A stretch of DNA of 64,000 nt from Pseudomonas yamanorum (lineage in GTDB: Bacteria > Pseudomonadota > Gammaproteobacteria > Pseudomonadales > Pseudomonadaceae): contig NZ_LT629793.1 of NCBI RefSeq assembly GCF_900105735.1, positions 2,232,001 through 2,296,000 of the forward strand, read 5' to 3'. Position 1 is the first letter of the stretch; every line of letters begins with the position of its first letter. Position numbers and translations under genes: made by a program. The notes under the pieces are model-generated. The model was not told the DNA's origin. It saw only the letters and a program-made list of their open reading frames with translations, and ran no database searches. This document shows positions 53,689 through 62,807 of this stretch, in pieces.

Positions 53689-55032
53689 TTAAAAAGTGAG
53701 TGCGGTTTCAACTGACAGTGCGGCCCGAAGCAGGCGCGCGTCTTCGCCGCTGGGGGCGCTGAGCAGCAGACCGGTGGGCAGGCCCAGGGCATCGCGGCCG
53801 CTGGGCAGGCTGACGCCAGGCATGTCCAGCAGGCTGCCGGGCATGGTCAGGCGCAGGGTGGCGAGGTTGGTGCTGACGAACAGTTCAAAATCAGACTCCA
53901 ACGGCGCCAGGGCCGGGGCCACATGGGCCACGGTGGGGGTGATGAGGATCGCGCCGTCGAGTTCGTCGACAAGCTGTTGTTGCAGGCGGCGACGGGCGTC
54001 GTACAGCGCCAGCAGTTGGCTGGCCGGTAGTGTGCGGGCCGCTTCAAGGCGACGGCGTACCCGGGGGTCGAGTTGCTCGGCATCAGGACTGTCGAGCAGG
54101 GCTTCGTGGAGCGCGAAGGCTTCGAAGGCGCCAAGCCAGCCTTGGTGCTGGATCAGATCCAGGGTGGCCTGGAAAGTCTTCGAGGGGCGCACGTCAATCA
54201 GCGCGCCGTCTGCCTTCAATCGGTCCACACAACGTTGCAGGTTGTCGCGCACCGCAGATTCAACCCGTGCGTCTTCCAGCACACTTTGCTCGACCCAGAA
54301 CCGCTGGCCGTTGAGGCTACGGGGCTGGCGTGGCGGGCGCTGGTCGCGACCATTGAGCAGGTCGTCGATGGCCAACGCATCGCGCACGCTGCGAGTCAGC
54401 GGGCCGAGGCTGTCGAGGGTGTGAGCCAGCGGGAAAACGCCGTCGCGGCTGTAGCGCCGGCAACTGCTGCGGTACCCCACCACGCCATTCAGCGCAGCGG
54501 GAATACGGATGGAGCCCGCAGTGTCGGTGCCCATGGCGATCGGTACGATACCGGCCGCCACGGCGACGGCTGAACCGGACGATGAGCCGCCGGGAATCCG
54601 CGGTTGGTCGACGCTGCTCGGGTTGTGCGGCGTGCCGAAATGCGGGTTCAGGCCCAGGCCGGAATACGCCAGCTCGCTGAGGTTGGTCTTGCCCACGCTG
54701 ACCATGCCGGCGCGGCACAACAGGCCTACGCTCGGCGCATCCAGCAAGGCGGCTGGCGCGTGGCTGCGATAGGCCGCGCCCGCCGTGGTAATGCTGCCAG
54801 CCACATCAAACAGATCTTTCCAGGCCAGGGGCACACCGTCGAACACGCTCAACGGCTGGCCGGCACGCCAACGGGCAGCGGACGCTTCCGCCTCACGGCG
54901 GGCGCGCTCGGCAGTCAGGGAGATGAATACGCTGGGGACTTGGCTCGCGTGAGCAAGTGCCTGTTCGAGGGCCTGCACCGGGTCGCTGCGGCCGCTGGCA
55001 AAATCCTCGGCCAGTGAAGTGGCGTCTGACAT
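53689..55032 (-). CDS. amidase signature family hydrolase
   Basis: A 447-aa amidase. The Ser-cisSer-Lys triad is visible: Lys in [13 protein letters not shown], cis-Ser in [15 protein letters not shown], nucleophile Ser in [12 protein letters not shown]. Family members hydrolyse amides such as half-amides, allophanate or indoleacetamide; AtzF-like C-terminal domain is absent. It begins the operon, 11 bases before the PuuE-like gene, and is divergent from the GntR regulator. Confidence 0.92.
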   Translation of the reverse strand: MSDATSLAEDFASGRSDPVQALEQALAHASQVPSVFISLTAERARREAEASAARWRAGQPLSVFDGVPLAWKDLFDVAGSITTAGAAYRSHAPAALLDAPSVGLLCRAGMVSVGKTNLSELAYSGLGLNPHFGTPHNPSSVDQPRIPGGSSSGSAVAVAAGIVPIAMGTDTAGSIRIPAALNGVVGYRSSCRRYSRDGVFPLAHTLDSLGPLTRSVRDALAIDDLLNGRDQRPPRQPRSLNGQRFWVEQSVLEDARVESAVRDNLQRCVDRLKADGALIDVRPSKTFQATLDLIQHQGWLGAFEAFALHEALLDSPDAEQLDPRVRRRLEAARTLPASQLLALYDARRRLQQQLVDELDGAILITPTVAHVAPALAPLESDFELFVSTNLATLRLTMPGSLLDMPGVSLPSGRDALGLPTGLLLSAPSGEDARLLRAALSVETALTF

Positions 55033-55051
55033 GGGAATGACCTTCTAAAAC

Positions 55052-55077
55052 GTACATATTAATAAAATGTACATTTT
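55052..55077. promoter_or_regulatory. candidate GntR operator next to the amidase start
   Basis: GTACAT (55052-55057) and ATGTAC (55067-55072) are inverted around ATTAATAAA, and AAAATGTACATTTT (55064-55077) is itself a perfect 14-base palindrome. It begins 20 bases upstream of the amidase start. The same ATTAATAA...GTACATTTT string recurs at 55228. Confidence 0.65.
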
Positions 55078-55215
55078 ACAAAGGCAGCTTTCGTGCCAGT
55101 CTTGTGGACACCTTTTTGGGCGAATTCGACAGCTTCGAGCAGATACACGGGCTAGATGGGTTTCAGACATCAAAAGAAATATCGGCTGAGTTCTAATCCT
55201 CGCCCACAATGAAAT

Positions 55216-55244
55216 AATGTATCTTTTATTAATAAGTACATTTT
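55216..55244. promoter_or_regulatory. second candidate GntR operator
   Basis: AATGTA (55216-55221) and TACATT (55237-55242) are inverted, and ATTAATAAGTACATTTT (55228-55244) repeats the core of the site at 55058-55077. It lies on the regulator side of the divergent gap. Confidence 0.6.
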
Positions 55245-55367
55245 GGTGCAGAAAGGTAACAACCCCCCTCTTAAGGCCCCAAAAAAGTGCCACCGACGTG
55301 GCGCAGAGTGACAGGCGCAACTATGAGAGAATCCCCGGCCACCGACCCGTTAGCTCCAGAGAACCCG

Positions 55368-56357
55368 ATGAAAGCAGTGTCAGCCTCGGCTTCCCGTTAC
55401 GCGATGATTCATCAGGTTTTGCGCGACGCCATCACCCACGGCACCGCCCGCCATGGCCTGGTGTTGCTGGAAGCGCCGCTGGCCGAGCTGTTCGGCACCA
55501 GCCGGGTGCCGGTGCGCAAAGCCCTGAACCTGTTGCATGACGAAGGGTTGATCTGCCGCTTCGATGGCCGGGGTTACCTGATCAACCCCGACGGCCTGGA
55601 CATGGAGCCGCTGCGGCTGCCCCTGAGCCATGCGCACCTGGGCCTCAACGGTGAAGATGAGCTGGTGGACACCCGGCCACTGGGGGAGCGGATCGTCGAG
55701 GAAATCGGCGCAGCGCTCTCGACCTGCATCGCCTTCGGGCATTACCGCCTCGATGAACAGGCCGCCGCCGAGCACTACAACGTCAGCCGCGCGGTGGTGC
55801 GTGAAGCGCTGATGCGCCTGCGGGACCGTGGCTTGGTGGAAAAGGAACCCTATTCCCAATGGCTGGCCGGGCCACTGACCGCCCGGGAAGTCACCGAAGA
55901 TTACGAACTGCGCGCCTGCCTGGAGCCGGAAGCCCTGCGCCAAAGCGCGCCGAACCTCGACCGCGACCTGCTGCAAGCCATGTTGCAGCGGGTGCTTGAT
56001 GCGCAAGAGAGCGCCCACTGCAGCCTGGAGGAAATCGAGCAAATCGAGGAAGACCTGCACCAGCACTGCCTGGCGGGCCTGCAAAACCGCAAGATCGCCG
56101 CGCTGATTCGCCAGGGTCAGAGCCCGATGATCATCAGCCGGATTTTCTACCGCCTGCTGGGGATTGGTGCCGATCCGGCGATGCTGGCCGAGCACCGGTT
56201 GATCCTGGAGCTGTTGCTGCATGGCGCCTTCGACGCCGCCGCGCTGAACCTGCGCGAGCACCTGCAACGGGCCCGGCAGCGGATGTTGCAGCGTTTGAAG
56301 GTGCTGTCGGTGCTACCCGAACAGCCTTTACCGGCCTACTTGCACAAACTCAGCTGA
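55368..56357 (+). CDS. GntR-family regulator with two winged-helix domains
   Basis: A 329-aa regulator. Two GntR-type DNA-binding domains follow each other: about residues 8-62 (RYAMIHQVLRDAITHG...LAELFGTSRVPVRKALNLLHDEGLICRFDGRGYLI) and about 92-150 (ERIVEEIGAAL...AAAEHYNVSRAVVREALMRLRDRGLVEKEP), then an all-helical FCD effector domain to the end. FadR/FCD regulators normally have one HTH. Start ATG 55368 follows AGAGAA; ATG 55323 is an alternative. It is divergent from the amidase operon and presumably represses it. Confidence 0.85.
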   Translation: MKAVSASASRYAMIHQVLRDAITHGTARHGLVLLEAPLAELFGTSRVPVRKALNLLHDEGLICRFDGRGYLINPDGLDMEPLRLPLSHAHLGLNGEDELVDTRPLGERIVEEIGAALSTCIAFGHYRLDEQAAAEHYNVSRAVVREALMRLRDRGLVEKEPYSQWLAGPLTAREVTEDYELRACLEPEALRQSAPNLDRDLLQAMLQRVLDAQESAHCSLEEIEQIEEDLHQHCLAGLQNRKIAALIRQGQSPMIISRIFYRLLGIGADPAMLAEHRLILELLLHGAFDAAALNLREHLQRARQRMLQRLKVLSVLPEQPLPAYLHKLS

Positions 56358-56374
56358 CGAAATGCAATCGAAAA

Positions 56375-56463
56375 TGTGGGAGCGGGCTTGCTCGCGAATG
56401 CGCTCTGTCAGTCAATGCATCTGTGACTGATGCGCCGCATTCGCGAGCAAGCCCGCTCCCACA
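56375..56463. repeat. REP doublet (REPIN)
   Basis: TGTGGGAGCGGGCTTGCTCGCGAATGC at the left and its inverse at the right flank a short centre. Lies between the GntR gene and the Lon-type gene. Confidence 0.9.
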
Positions 56464-56579
56464 TTTGTTCAGCGGCGCTTTTGAAAATATTGTGCAATAT
56501 GTTGCTATCTCACCCCACCCATTGAAACCACGGCCGACCTGCCCCATCTAACCTGCATACTTCCTTATGCAGGTGCCCC

Positions 56580-59000
56580 ATGAGCGACCAGCAAGAATTC
56601 CCGGACATAGACCTCAACGACTACGCCGACCCGGAAAACGCTGAACACACTTCCGCCAACACTGGCCTGGCCCTGCCAGGGCAAAACCTGCCCGACAAGG
56701 TCTACATCATCCCGATCCACAATCGGCCTTTCTTCCCGGCGCAAGTGTTGCCGGTGATCGTCAATGAAGAGCCGTGGGCCGAAACCCTGGAGCTGGTGAG
56801 CAAATCCGACCACCACTCCCTGGCCCTGTTCTTCATGGAAACCCCGCCCGAAGATCCGCGCCACTTCGACACCTCCAGCCTGCCGCTGTACGGCACCCTG
56901 GTGAAGGTGCATCACGCCAGCCGCGAAAACGGCAAGCTGCAATTTGTCGCCCAGGGCCTGACCCGCGTGCGGATCAAGACCTGGCTCAAGCACCACCGCC
57001 CGCCTTACCTGGTGGAAGTCGAATACCCGCACCAGCCGACCCAGCCGACCGATGAGGTCAAGGCCTACGGCATGGCGCTGATCAATGCGATCAAGGAACT
57101 GCTGCCGCTCAACCCGCTGTACAGCGAAGAGCTGAAGAACTACCTCAACCGCTTCAGCCCCAACGATCCGTCGCCGCTGACCGACTTCGCCGCCGCCCTC
57201 ACCTCGGCCACCGGCAATGAACTGCAGCAAGTGCTGGACTGCGTGCCCATGCTCAAGCGCATGGAGAAAGTCTTGCCGATGCTGCGCAAGGAGGTCGAAG
57301 TCGCGCGCCTGCAAAAAGAAATCTCCGCCGAAGTGAACCGCAAGATCGGTGAGCACCAGCGCGAGTTCTTCCTCAAGGAACAACTCAAGGTCATCCAGCA
57401 AGAGCTGGGGCTGACCAAGGACGATCGCAGCGCCGACGTCGAGCAGTTCGAACAACGCCTGGTGGACAAGGTACTGCCGACCCAGGCGCAAAAACGCATC
57501 AGCGAAGAAATGAACAAGCTGTCGATCCTGGAAACCGGGTCGCCGGAGTACGCGGTCACCCGCAACTACCTGGACTGGGCCACCTCGGTGCCGTGGGGTG
57601 TGTATGGCGAGGACAAACTCGACCTCAAGCACGCCCGCAAAGTGCTCGACAAGCACCACGCTGGCCTGGACGACATCAAGAGTCGCATCCTCGAATTCCT
57701 CGCGGTGGGTGCCTACAAAGGTGAAGTCGCCGGTTCCATCGTGTTGCTGGTGGGGCCGCCGGGTGTGGGCAAGACCAGTGTCGGCAAATCGATTGCCGAA
57801 TCCCTGGGCCGGCCGTTCTACCGCTTCAGCGTCGGCGGCATGCGTGACGAGGCCGAGATCAAGGGCCATCGCCGCACCTACATCGGCGCGATGCCGGGCA
57901 AGCTGGTGCAAGCCCTCAAAGATGTGGAAGTGATGAACCCGGTGATCATGCTCGACGAGATCGACAAGATGGGCCAGAGCTACCAGGGCGACCCGGCCTC
58001 GGCCCTGCTCGAAACCCTCGATCCGGAACAGAACGTCGAATTCCTCGACCACTACCTGGACCTGCGCCTGGACCTGTCCAAAGTGCTGTTCGTGTGCACC
58101 GCCAACACCCTGGACTCGATCCCCGGCCCATTGCTGGACCGGATGGAAGTGATTCGCCTGTCGGGCTACATCACCGAAGAAAAGGTCGCGATTGCCAAGC
58201 GTCACCTGTGGCCAAAGCAGCTGGAAAAAGCCGGTGTGTCGAAAAACAGCCTGTCCATCAGCGATGGTGCACTGCGCGCGCTGATCGATGGCTACGCCCG
58301 GGAAGCCGGTGTGCGTCAGCTGGAAAAACAGTTGGGCAAACTGGTGCGCAAGGCGGTGGTCAAGCTGCTGGATGAGCCGGACTCGGTGATCAAGATCGGC
58401 AACAAGGACCTGGAAGCCTCCCTGGGCATGCCGGTGTTCCGTAACGAGCAAGTGCTGTCGGGCACCGGTGTGATAACCGGCCTGGCCTGGACCAGCATGG
58501 GCGGCGCGACCCTGCCGATCGAGGCGACGCGCATTCACACCCTCAACCGTGGCTTCAAGCTCACCGGGCAACTGGGTGACGTGATGAAGGAATCGGCCGA
58601 GATTGCCTACAGCTACATCAGCTCGAACCTGAAGTCGTTTGGCGGTGACCCGAAGTTCTTCGATGAAGCCTTCGTACACCTGCACGTGCCGGAAGGTGCC
58701 ACGCCCAAAGATGGCCCGAGCGCGGGCGTGACCATGGCCAGTGCGCTGCTGTCCCTGGCGCGTAACCAGCCGCCGAAAAAAGGCGTGGCGATGACCGGTG
58801 AGCTGACGTTGACCGGGCATGTGCTGCCGATTGGCGGGGTACGCGAGAAGGTGATTGCGGCGCGGCGCCAGAAGATTCACGAGCTGATCTTGCCGGAGCC
58901 TAACCGCGGAAGTTTTGAGGAACTGCCGGAGTACCTGAAGGAAGGGATGACGGTGCACTTTGCCAAGCGCTTTGCGGATGTGGCGAAGGTGTTGTTCTGA
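56580..59000 (+). CDS. lon: stand-alone Lon-type ATP-dependent protease (AsrA-like)
   Basis: An 806-aa protease: LonN substrate domain (to about 210), AAA+ domain with Walker A GPPGVGKT (K398) and sensor VIMLDEIDKMG, and protease domain with catalytic Ser714 in KDGPSAGVTMA and Lys757 in GGVREKVIAAR. It is not beside clpX/hupB, the usual place of the main Lon. The genes that follow (I42 inhibitor, lysoplasmalogenase) match, as I recall, the P. aeruginosa AsrA neighbourhood, a heat- and aminoglycoside-linked second Lon. No signal for expression seen except upstream REP. Confidence 0.9.
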   Translation: MSDQQEFPDIDLNDYADPENAEHTSANTGLALPGQNLPDKVYIIPIHNRPFFPAQVLPVIVNEEPWAETLELVSKSDHHSLALFFMETPPEDPRHFDTSSLPLYGTLVKVHHASRENGKLQFVAQGLTRVRIKTWLKHHRPPYLVEVEYPHQPTQPTDEVKAYGMALINAIKELLPLNPLYSEELKNYLNRFSPNDPSPLTDFAAALTSATGNELQQVLDCVPMLKRMEKVLPMLRKEVEVARLQKEISAEVNRKIGEHQREFFLKEQLKVIQQELGLTKDDRSADVEQFEQRLVDKVLPTQAQKRISEEMNKLSILETGSPEYAVTRNYLDWATSVPWGVYGEDKLDLKHARKVLDKHHAGLDDIKSRILEFLAVGAYKGEVAGSIVLLVGPPGVGKTSVGKSIAESLGRPFYRFSVGGMRDEAEIKGHRRTYIGAMPGKLVQALKDVEVMNPVIMLDEIDKMGQSYQGDPASALLETLDPEQNVEFLDHYLDLRLDLSKVLFVCTANTLDSIPGPLLDRMEVIRLSGYITEEKVAIAKRHLWPKQLEKAGVSKNSLSISDGALRALIDGYAREAGVRQLEKQLGKLVRKAVVKLLDEPDSVIKIGNKDLEASLGMPVFRNEQVLSGTGVITGLAWTSMGGATLPIEATRIHTLNRGFKLTGQLGDVMKESAEIAYSYISSNLKSFGGDPKFFDEAFVHLHVPEGATPKDGPSAGVTMASALLSLARNQPPKKGVAMTGELTLTGHVLPIGGVREKVIAARRQKIHELILPEPNRGSFEELPEYLKEGMTVHFAKRFADVAKVLF

Positions 59001-59021
59001 TAGTTATGTAGTGCCTGGACT

Positions 59022-59116
59022 GACGCCATCGCGGGCAAGCCCGGCTCCCACAGGGATCGGTGTTGTTAATGACAACGCGGTCAAATGTGGGAGCGGGCTT
59101 GCCCGCGATGGCGCCC
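59022..59116. repeat. REP doublet in opposite arrangement
   Basis: CATCGCGGGCAAGCCCGGCTCCCACA (left) and TGTGGGAGCGGGCTTGCCCGCGATG (right), i.e. the heads point inward compared with the other three doublets in this window. Between the Lon-type and I42 inhibitor genes. Confidence 0.88.
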
Positions 59117-59202
59117 GTCCTATCAACACAACTTCCTCGCTTGTCACACCTTGTCTCATCTTCGGTTATGCTCGCCCTTCGTCGCCAAACAACGGAGCCC
59201 CC

Positions 59203-59595
59203 ATGACCGCTGCCCGCCTGCTTCTCCCCCTGAGCCTTTGCCTGCTCGCCGCCTGCGCCAGTGCGCCGAAGCAAAACGTCACCGTGGAAAAACAGAGCGC
59301 TTGCCCGCTGCAACTCAAGACCGGGCAAAACCTGATCCTGACCCTGCCCAGCAATCCCACCACCGGTTACCGCTGGGCCATCCAGGATTCCGCCGGCGGC
59401 GTGCTGCGCAGCCTGAGCCCCGAGGTCTACAGCAACACCGAAGGCACCGGCGTGGTCGGCAGTGGCGGTCAATCCACCTGGCGCTTCCAGGCCTTCAACG
59501 CCGGCCAGGGCCGTTTGCGCCTCACCTCACAACAACCCTGGGAGCCGGAAGCAGAACCGGCCGAGACCTTCGACTGCGCCATTACGGTGAACTGA
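59203..59595 (+). CDS. icp: chagasin-type (I42) cysteine-protease inhibitor lipoprotein
   Basis: A 130-aa lipoprotein: lipobox LLAAC (Cys at about 19), then the inhibitory loops NPTTGYRW (loop 1) and GGQSTWRF (around the second loop), C-terminal RLTSQQPWEPEAEPAETF. Chagasin-family proteins block papain-type cysteine proteases. ATG 59203 follows ACGGAG; a longer frame begins in the REP region. Adjacent to the Lon-type protease and lysoplasmalogenase; its target here is unknown. Confidence 0.9.
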   Translation: MTAARLLLPLSLCLLAACASAPKQNVTVEKQSACPLQLKTGQNLILTLPSNPTTGYRWAIQDSAGGVLRSLSPEVYSNTEGTGVVGSGGQSTWRFQAFNAGQGRLRLTSQQPWEPEAEPAETFDCAITVN

Positions 59596-59596
59596 T

Positions 59597-60250
59597 ATGC
59601 CATGGATGATCCTTGCGTTGATGGGGGCGGTAACCTTTATCTACGGCCTGAGCACCCACGCAGCCCTGCTCTGCCTGTTAGTGAAGCCATTACCGGTACT
59701 GGCGCTGCTGGGCTGGCTGCATGATGCGCCGCCCACCGACTATCGACGCTGGATCAGCCTGGGGCTGATTTTTTCCCTGGTGGGCGATGTGCTGCTGGCC
59801 TGGCCCGGCGACTTGTTCATCTTCGGCCTGGGGGCATTTTTGTTCGCGCACCTGGCGTACCTGAAAGCCTACTTGAGCGACTGCCGCCGCCCGGCCATTT
59901 TGCCGCTGGTGTTGGCGCTGGCGGTGGGTGCGATCTTGCTGAGCATCTTGATTTCCCATGGCCTGGGCCCATTGCTGGTGCCGGTGGTGGTTTACGCGCT
60001 GGTGATCAGCGCCATGTTGTGGCGAGCACTGGCGCGATTGGGCAGCGATGTGCCCAAGCGCTCGGCGTACCTGGCGGCAGCGGGCGCAGTATCGTTCGTG
60101 TTTTCCGACACGCTGATTGGGATCAACCGGTTTGTGGTTTCGTTTGAAGCGGCGCCGTATTTGCTGATCGTCAGTTATTGGCTGGGGCAGTGGGGGATTA
60201 CCGCCTCGGCATTTGCTCAACCAACTCGTGAAAGACACACAACGCACTAG
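59597..60250 (+). CDS. lysoplasmalogenase-like membrane protein (YhhN family)
   Basis: A 217-aa protein with about eight helices and YhhN/TMEM86 motifs: VKPLPVLALLGWL, LIFSLVGDVLLAWP, FSDTLIGINRF and a C-terminal YWLGQWGI. The family hydrolyses or binds vinyl-ether lysolipids in eukaryotes; bacterial roles are less clear. Starts 2 bases after the inhibitor stop, so it forms an operon with it. Confidence 0.88.
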   Translation: MPWMILALMGAVTFIYGLSTHAALLCLLVKPLPVLALLGWLHDAPPTDYRRWISLGLIFSLVGDVLLAWPGDLFIFGLGAFLFAHLAYLKAYLSDCRRPAILPLVLALAVGAILLSILISHGLGPLLVPVVVYALVISAMLWRALARLGSDVPKRSAYLAAAGAVSFVFSDTLIGINRFVVSFEAAPYLLIVSYWLGQWGITASAFAQPTRERHTTH

Positions 60251-60314
60251 TTTACAGCCAGGCAGAAAGGTTTATTCCGTTACGCTCTACAAGTAATCAC
60301 TAAAAATTCTAAAA

Positions 60315-60334
60315 AACTGTCAATTATGACAGTT
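60315..60334. promoter_or_regulatory. perfect inverted repeat before the orphan gene at 60396
   Basis: AACTGTCA-ATTA-TGACAGTT, 8-bp arms. It lies 62 bases upstream of the ATG in an AT-rich region, at a position suited to a repressor site. Confidence 0.6.
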
Positions 60335-60395
60335 CTCGGCAACCGCCAGCTTCGGTAGTTTCCTTACGGACTAATCCAACGTAAAGGAATTAATC

Positions 60396-60827
60396 ATGAC
60401 TGCGCGCAAACATAAAAAGATCACATCAATCACCCATATGACCGGATCGTTTAATGGCAAGGCTATAACAAGCTTTGTGCCTGACTATAGTGAAGCGTAC
60501 GTACACCCCAGCGAAGACGTCATTATCATTAGAGCGGTGCAATTATATTCACCGAGTACGATATCTGAGATATTCCTTCAACTGGATAAAAACATTCAGA
60601 ACGGTGAGCATGAGTTCCCGGGGAGTCCAGGCATTCATTACCTGGACATATACCCTTTGATCGGTGGTGGCCCCTACGAAGTGACCCAGGCAAAACTCAC
60701 CGTCAATTTTGACCTCACAAAAGGCCACTTCAAAGGAAGCATTACCCTCGACGGCTACTTGCATGGAAATACAACTAACACAATTAATTTAACCTGCGCG
60801 TACGACTTGAAATCAGGCCTGCGTTAA
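60396..60827 (+). CDS. AT-rich orphan gene, unknown function
   Basis: A 143-aa soluble protein rich in beta-strand residues (SITHMTGSFNGKAITSFVPDYSEAYVHPSED, TQAKLTVNFDLTKGHFKGSITLDGYLHGN). No family recognised. RBS GTAAAGGAA is 7 bases before the ATG, and the palindrome at 60315 lies upstream. It is low-GC and uses ATA, AAT and AGG-type codons unlike its neighbours, pointing to horizontal origin. Could be a lectin- or adhesin-like fold, but this is only impression. Confidence 0.7.
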   Translation: MTARKHKKITSITHMTGSFNGKAITSFVPDYSEAYVHPSEDVIIIRAVQLYSPSTISEIFLQLDKNIQNGEHEFPGSPGIHYLDIYPLIGGGPYEVTQAKLTVNFDLTKGHFKGSITLDGYLHGNTTNTINLTCAYDLKSGLR

Positions 60828-60969
60828 AAATTCCAAGCCCATGATCGCCTCTGCTACACGGTGAGGTGATCGTGACCGGAAATCAGATTTATAAGGCTAA
60901 AAGCTCACTGCATCCACGGGCAGGTACGCTAAAATACGCGACTTTTCCCCCTTCGTCGCCGGAACAGCC

Positions 60970-61713
60970 GTGAGCAAAGAACCCGATCGCCTATTCGCCC
61001 AGCCCCTGCCCCAGGTGCCGGACTTCGCCTTCAACGAAGACGTGGTGCGGGTTTTCCCGGACATGATCAAGCGCTCGGTGCCCGGTTATCCGACCATCGT
61101 CGAGAACCTCGGCGTGCTCGCGGCGCAGTTTGCCCAGCCCAATAGTGTGCTCTACGACCTCGGCTCATCCCTCGGCGCGGTGACCCAGGCCCTGCGCCGT
61201 CACGTGCGCACCGACGGTTGTCGAGTGATCGCGGTGGATAACTCGGCGGCGATGGTCGAGCGTTGCCGCGAATACCTCAATGGCCAGGACTCGATGTTCC
61301 AGGAGTTGCTGCCAGTGGAGGTGATCGAGGGCGATATCCTCGCGCTGCAATTCCAGCCGGCGTCGGTAGTAGCGCTGAACTTCACCCTGCAATTCATCGC
61401 CCCCGAACAACGCCTGGCGTTGCTCTCGCGCATTCGCCAATCGCTGCTGCCGGGCGGCGCGCTGATCCTTTCGGAAAAGCTGCGCTTCAATGACCCGGAA
61501 GAACACGCGCTGCTCACCGATTTGCACATCGCTTTCAAGCGCGCCAACGGCTACAGCGAACTGGAAATCGCCCAGAAGCGCAGCGCCATCGAAAACGTCA
61601 TGAAGCCCGACAGCCTAGAAGAACACCGCGAACGCCTGTTGGCGGCCGGGTTCTCCAAAGTCGTGCCGTGGTTCCAGTGTCTTAACTTTGCCTCGTTGAT
61701 TGCCTTGCCATGA
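60970..61713 (+). CDS. cmoA: carboxy-S-adenosyl-L-methionine synthase (CmoA)
   Basis: A 247-aa enzyme making carboxy-SAM from SAM and prephenate, used for cmo5U34 wobble modification. Motifs: [53 protein letters not shown] (SAM site), [14 protein letters not shown], and [10 protein letters not shown]. Starts with GTG. Its stop overlaps cmoB (ATGA). Confidence 0.96.
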   Translation: MSKEPDRLFAQPLPQVPDFAFNEDVVRVFPDMIKRSVPGYPTIVENLGVLAAQFAQPNSVLYDLGSSLGAVTQALRRHVRTDGCRVIAVDNSAAMVERCREYLNGQDSMFQELLPVEVIEGDILALQFQPASVVALNFTLQFIAPEQRLALLSRIRQSLLPGGALILSEKLRFNDPEEHALLTDLHIAFKRANGYSELEIAQKRSAIENVMKPDSLEEHRERLLAAGFSKVVPWFQCLNFASLIALP

Positions 61714-62666
61714 TTGATCTGTCTCCCCTCGCCCGCCATCTGGTCGGCACTCCCCTGGCCGTTTGGGCCCAAGGCCTGCAAGCGCAACTCGATGCGAAGA
61801 TGGAAAAAGGTCATGGCGACCTGGAGCGCTGGCAGAGTGCGCTGGATGCGCTGCCGAAAATCATGCCCAGCGAAATCGACCTGCTCAATGGCCTGGTGCT
61901 CGACACCGATTGCGACGACGAAACCCGTGCGCAAATGCGTACCGCGCTGATGGGATTGTGCCCGTGGCGCAAGGGCCCGTTTGACCTGTTCGGCGTGCAC
62001 GTGGACACGGAATGGCGCTCTGACTGGAAGTGGTCGCGGGTCGCGCCGCACCTGGACCTCAAGGGCAAGCGCATTCTCGATGTGGGTTGCGGCAACGGCT
62101 ATTACATGTGGCGCATGCTCGGCGCCGGGGCGGACAGCGTGATTGGCGTCGACCCGAACTGGCTGTTCTTCTGCCAGTTCCAGGCGGTGCAGCGTTACCT
62201 GTCAGAGCCGAGGGCCTGGCACCTGCCGTTCCCGTTTGAAGACCTGCCGTCGAACATGGAGGGCTTCGATACGGTGTTTTCCATGGGCGTGTTCTACCAC
62301 CGCCGTTCGCCCATCGAACATTTGCTGGCGCTGAAGGATTGCCTGGTGAAGGGCGGCGAATTGGTGTTGGAAACGCTGGTGGTTGAAGGCGATCAGCAGC
62401 AGGTGCTGGTGCCGGAAGACCGTTACGCGCAAATGCGCAACGTGTGGTTCCTGCCGTCGGTGCCGGCGCTGATGCTGTGGCTACGGCGTGCGGGCTTCAG
62501 TGATGTGCGCTGTGTGGATGTGAGCGTGACCACGATTGAGGAACAGCGCGGCACGGAGTGGATGAAGTATCAGTCCCTCAGCGACTTCCTGGACCCTGAA
62601 GATCACAGCAAGACCATCGAAGGGCTGCCGGCGCCGATGCGGGCGGTGATTGTCGCCAGGAAATAA
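61710..62666 (+). CDS. cmoB: tRNA uridine 5-carboxymethyltransferase (CmoB)
   Basis: A 318-aa enzyme using carboxy-SAM to carboxymethylate ho5U34 of tRNAs. Motifs: [55 protein letters not shown] (SAM fold), and [12 protein letters not shown]. Overlaps cmoA by 4 bases, forming the classic cmoAB operon. Confidence 0.97.
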   Translation: MIDLSPLARHLVGTPLAVWAQGLQAQLDAKMEKGHGDLERWQSALDALPKIMPSEIDLLNGLVLDTDCDDETRAQMRTALMGLCPWRKGPFDLFGVHVDTEWRSDWKWSRVAPHLDLKGKRILDVGCGNGYYMWRMLGAGADSVIGVDPNWLFFCQFQAVQRYLSEPRAWHLPFPFEDLPSNMEGFDTVFSMGVFYHRRSPIEHLLALKDCLVKGGELVLETLVVEGDQQQVLVPEDRYAQMRNVWFLPSVPALMLWLRRAGFSDVRCVDVSVTTIEEQRGTEWMKYQSLSDFLDPEDHSKTIEGLPAPMRAVIVARK

Positions 62667-62700
62667 CCCCCACTCTCCCTTACTAAATGGAGATCAAAAA

Positions 62701-62790
62701 TGTGGGAGCGGGCTTGCTCGCGAATGCCGTGTGTCAGTCAGCACATGTATTGACTGATACACCGCATTCGCGAGCAAGCCCGCTCCCACA
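62701..62790. repeat. REP doublet (REPIN)
   Basis: TGTGGGAGCGGGCTTGCTCGCGAATGC at the left and its inverse at the right, with a TGTCAGTCA...TGACTGATA inner repeat between them. Lies between cmoB and tadA. Confidence 0.9.
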
Positions 62791-62807
62791 TTAGCCCTCG
62801 CTGTTCT

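Noticed and set aside
56565..58958. 797-aa minus-strand open frame opposite the Lon-type gene
   Set aside because: Longest shadow in the window, but the plus strand has intact Walker and Ser-Lys motifs; antisense has none.
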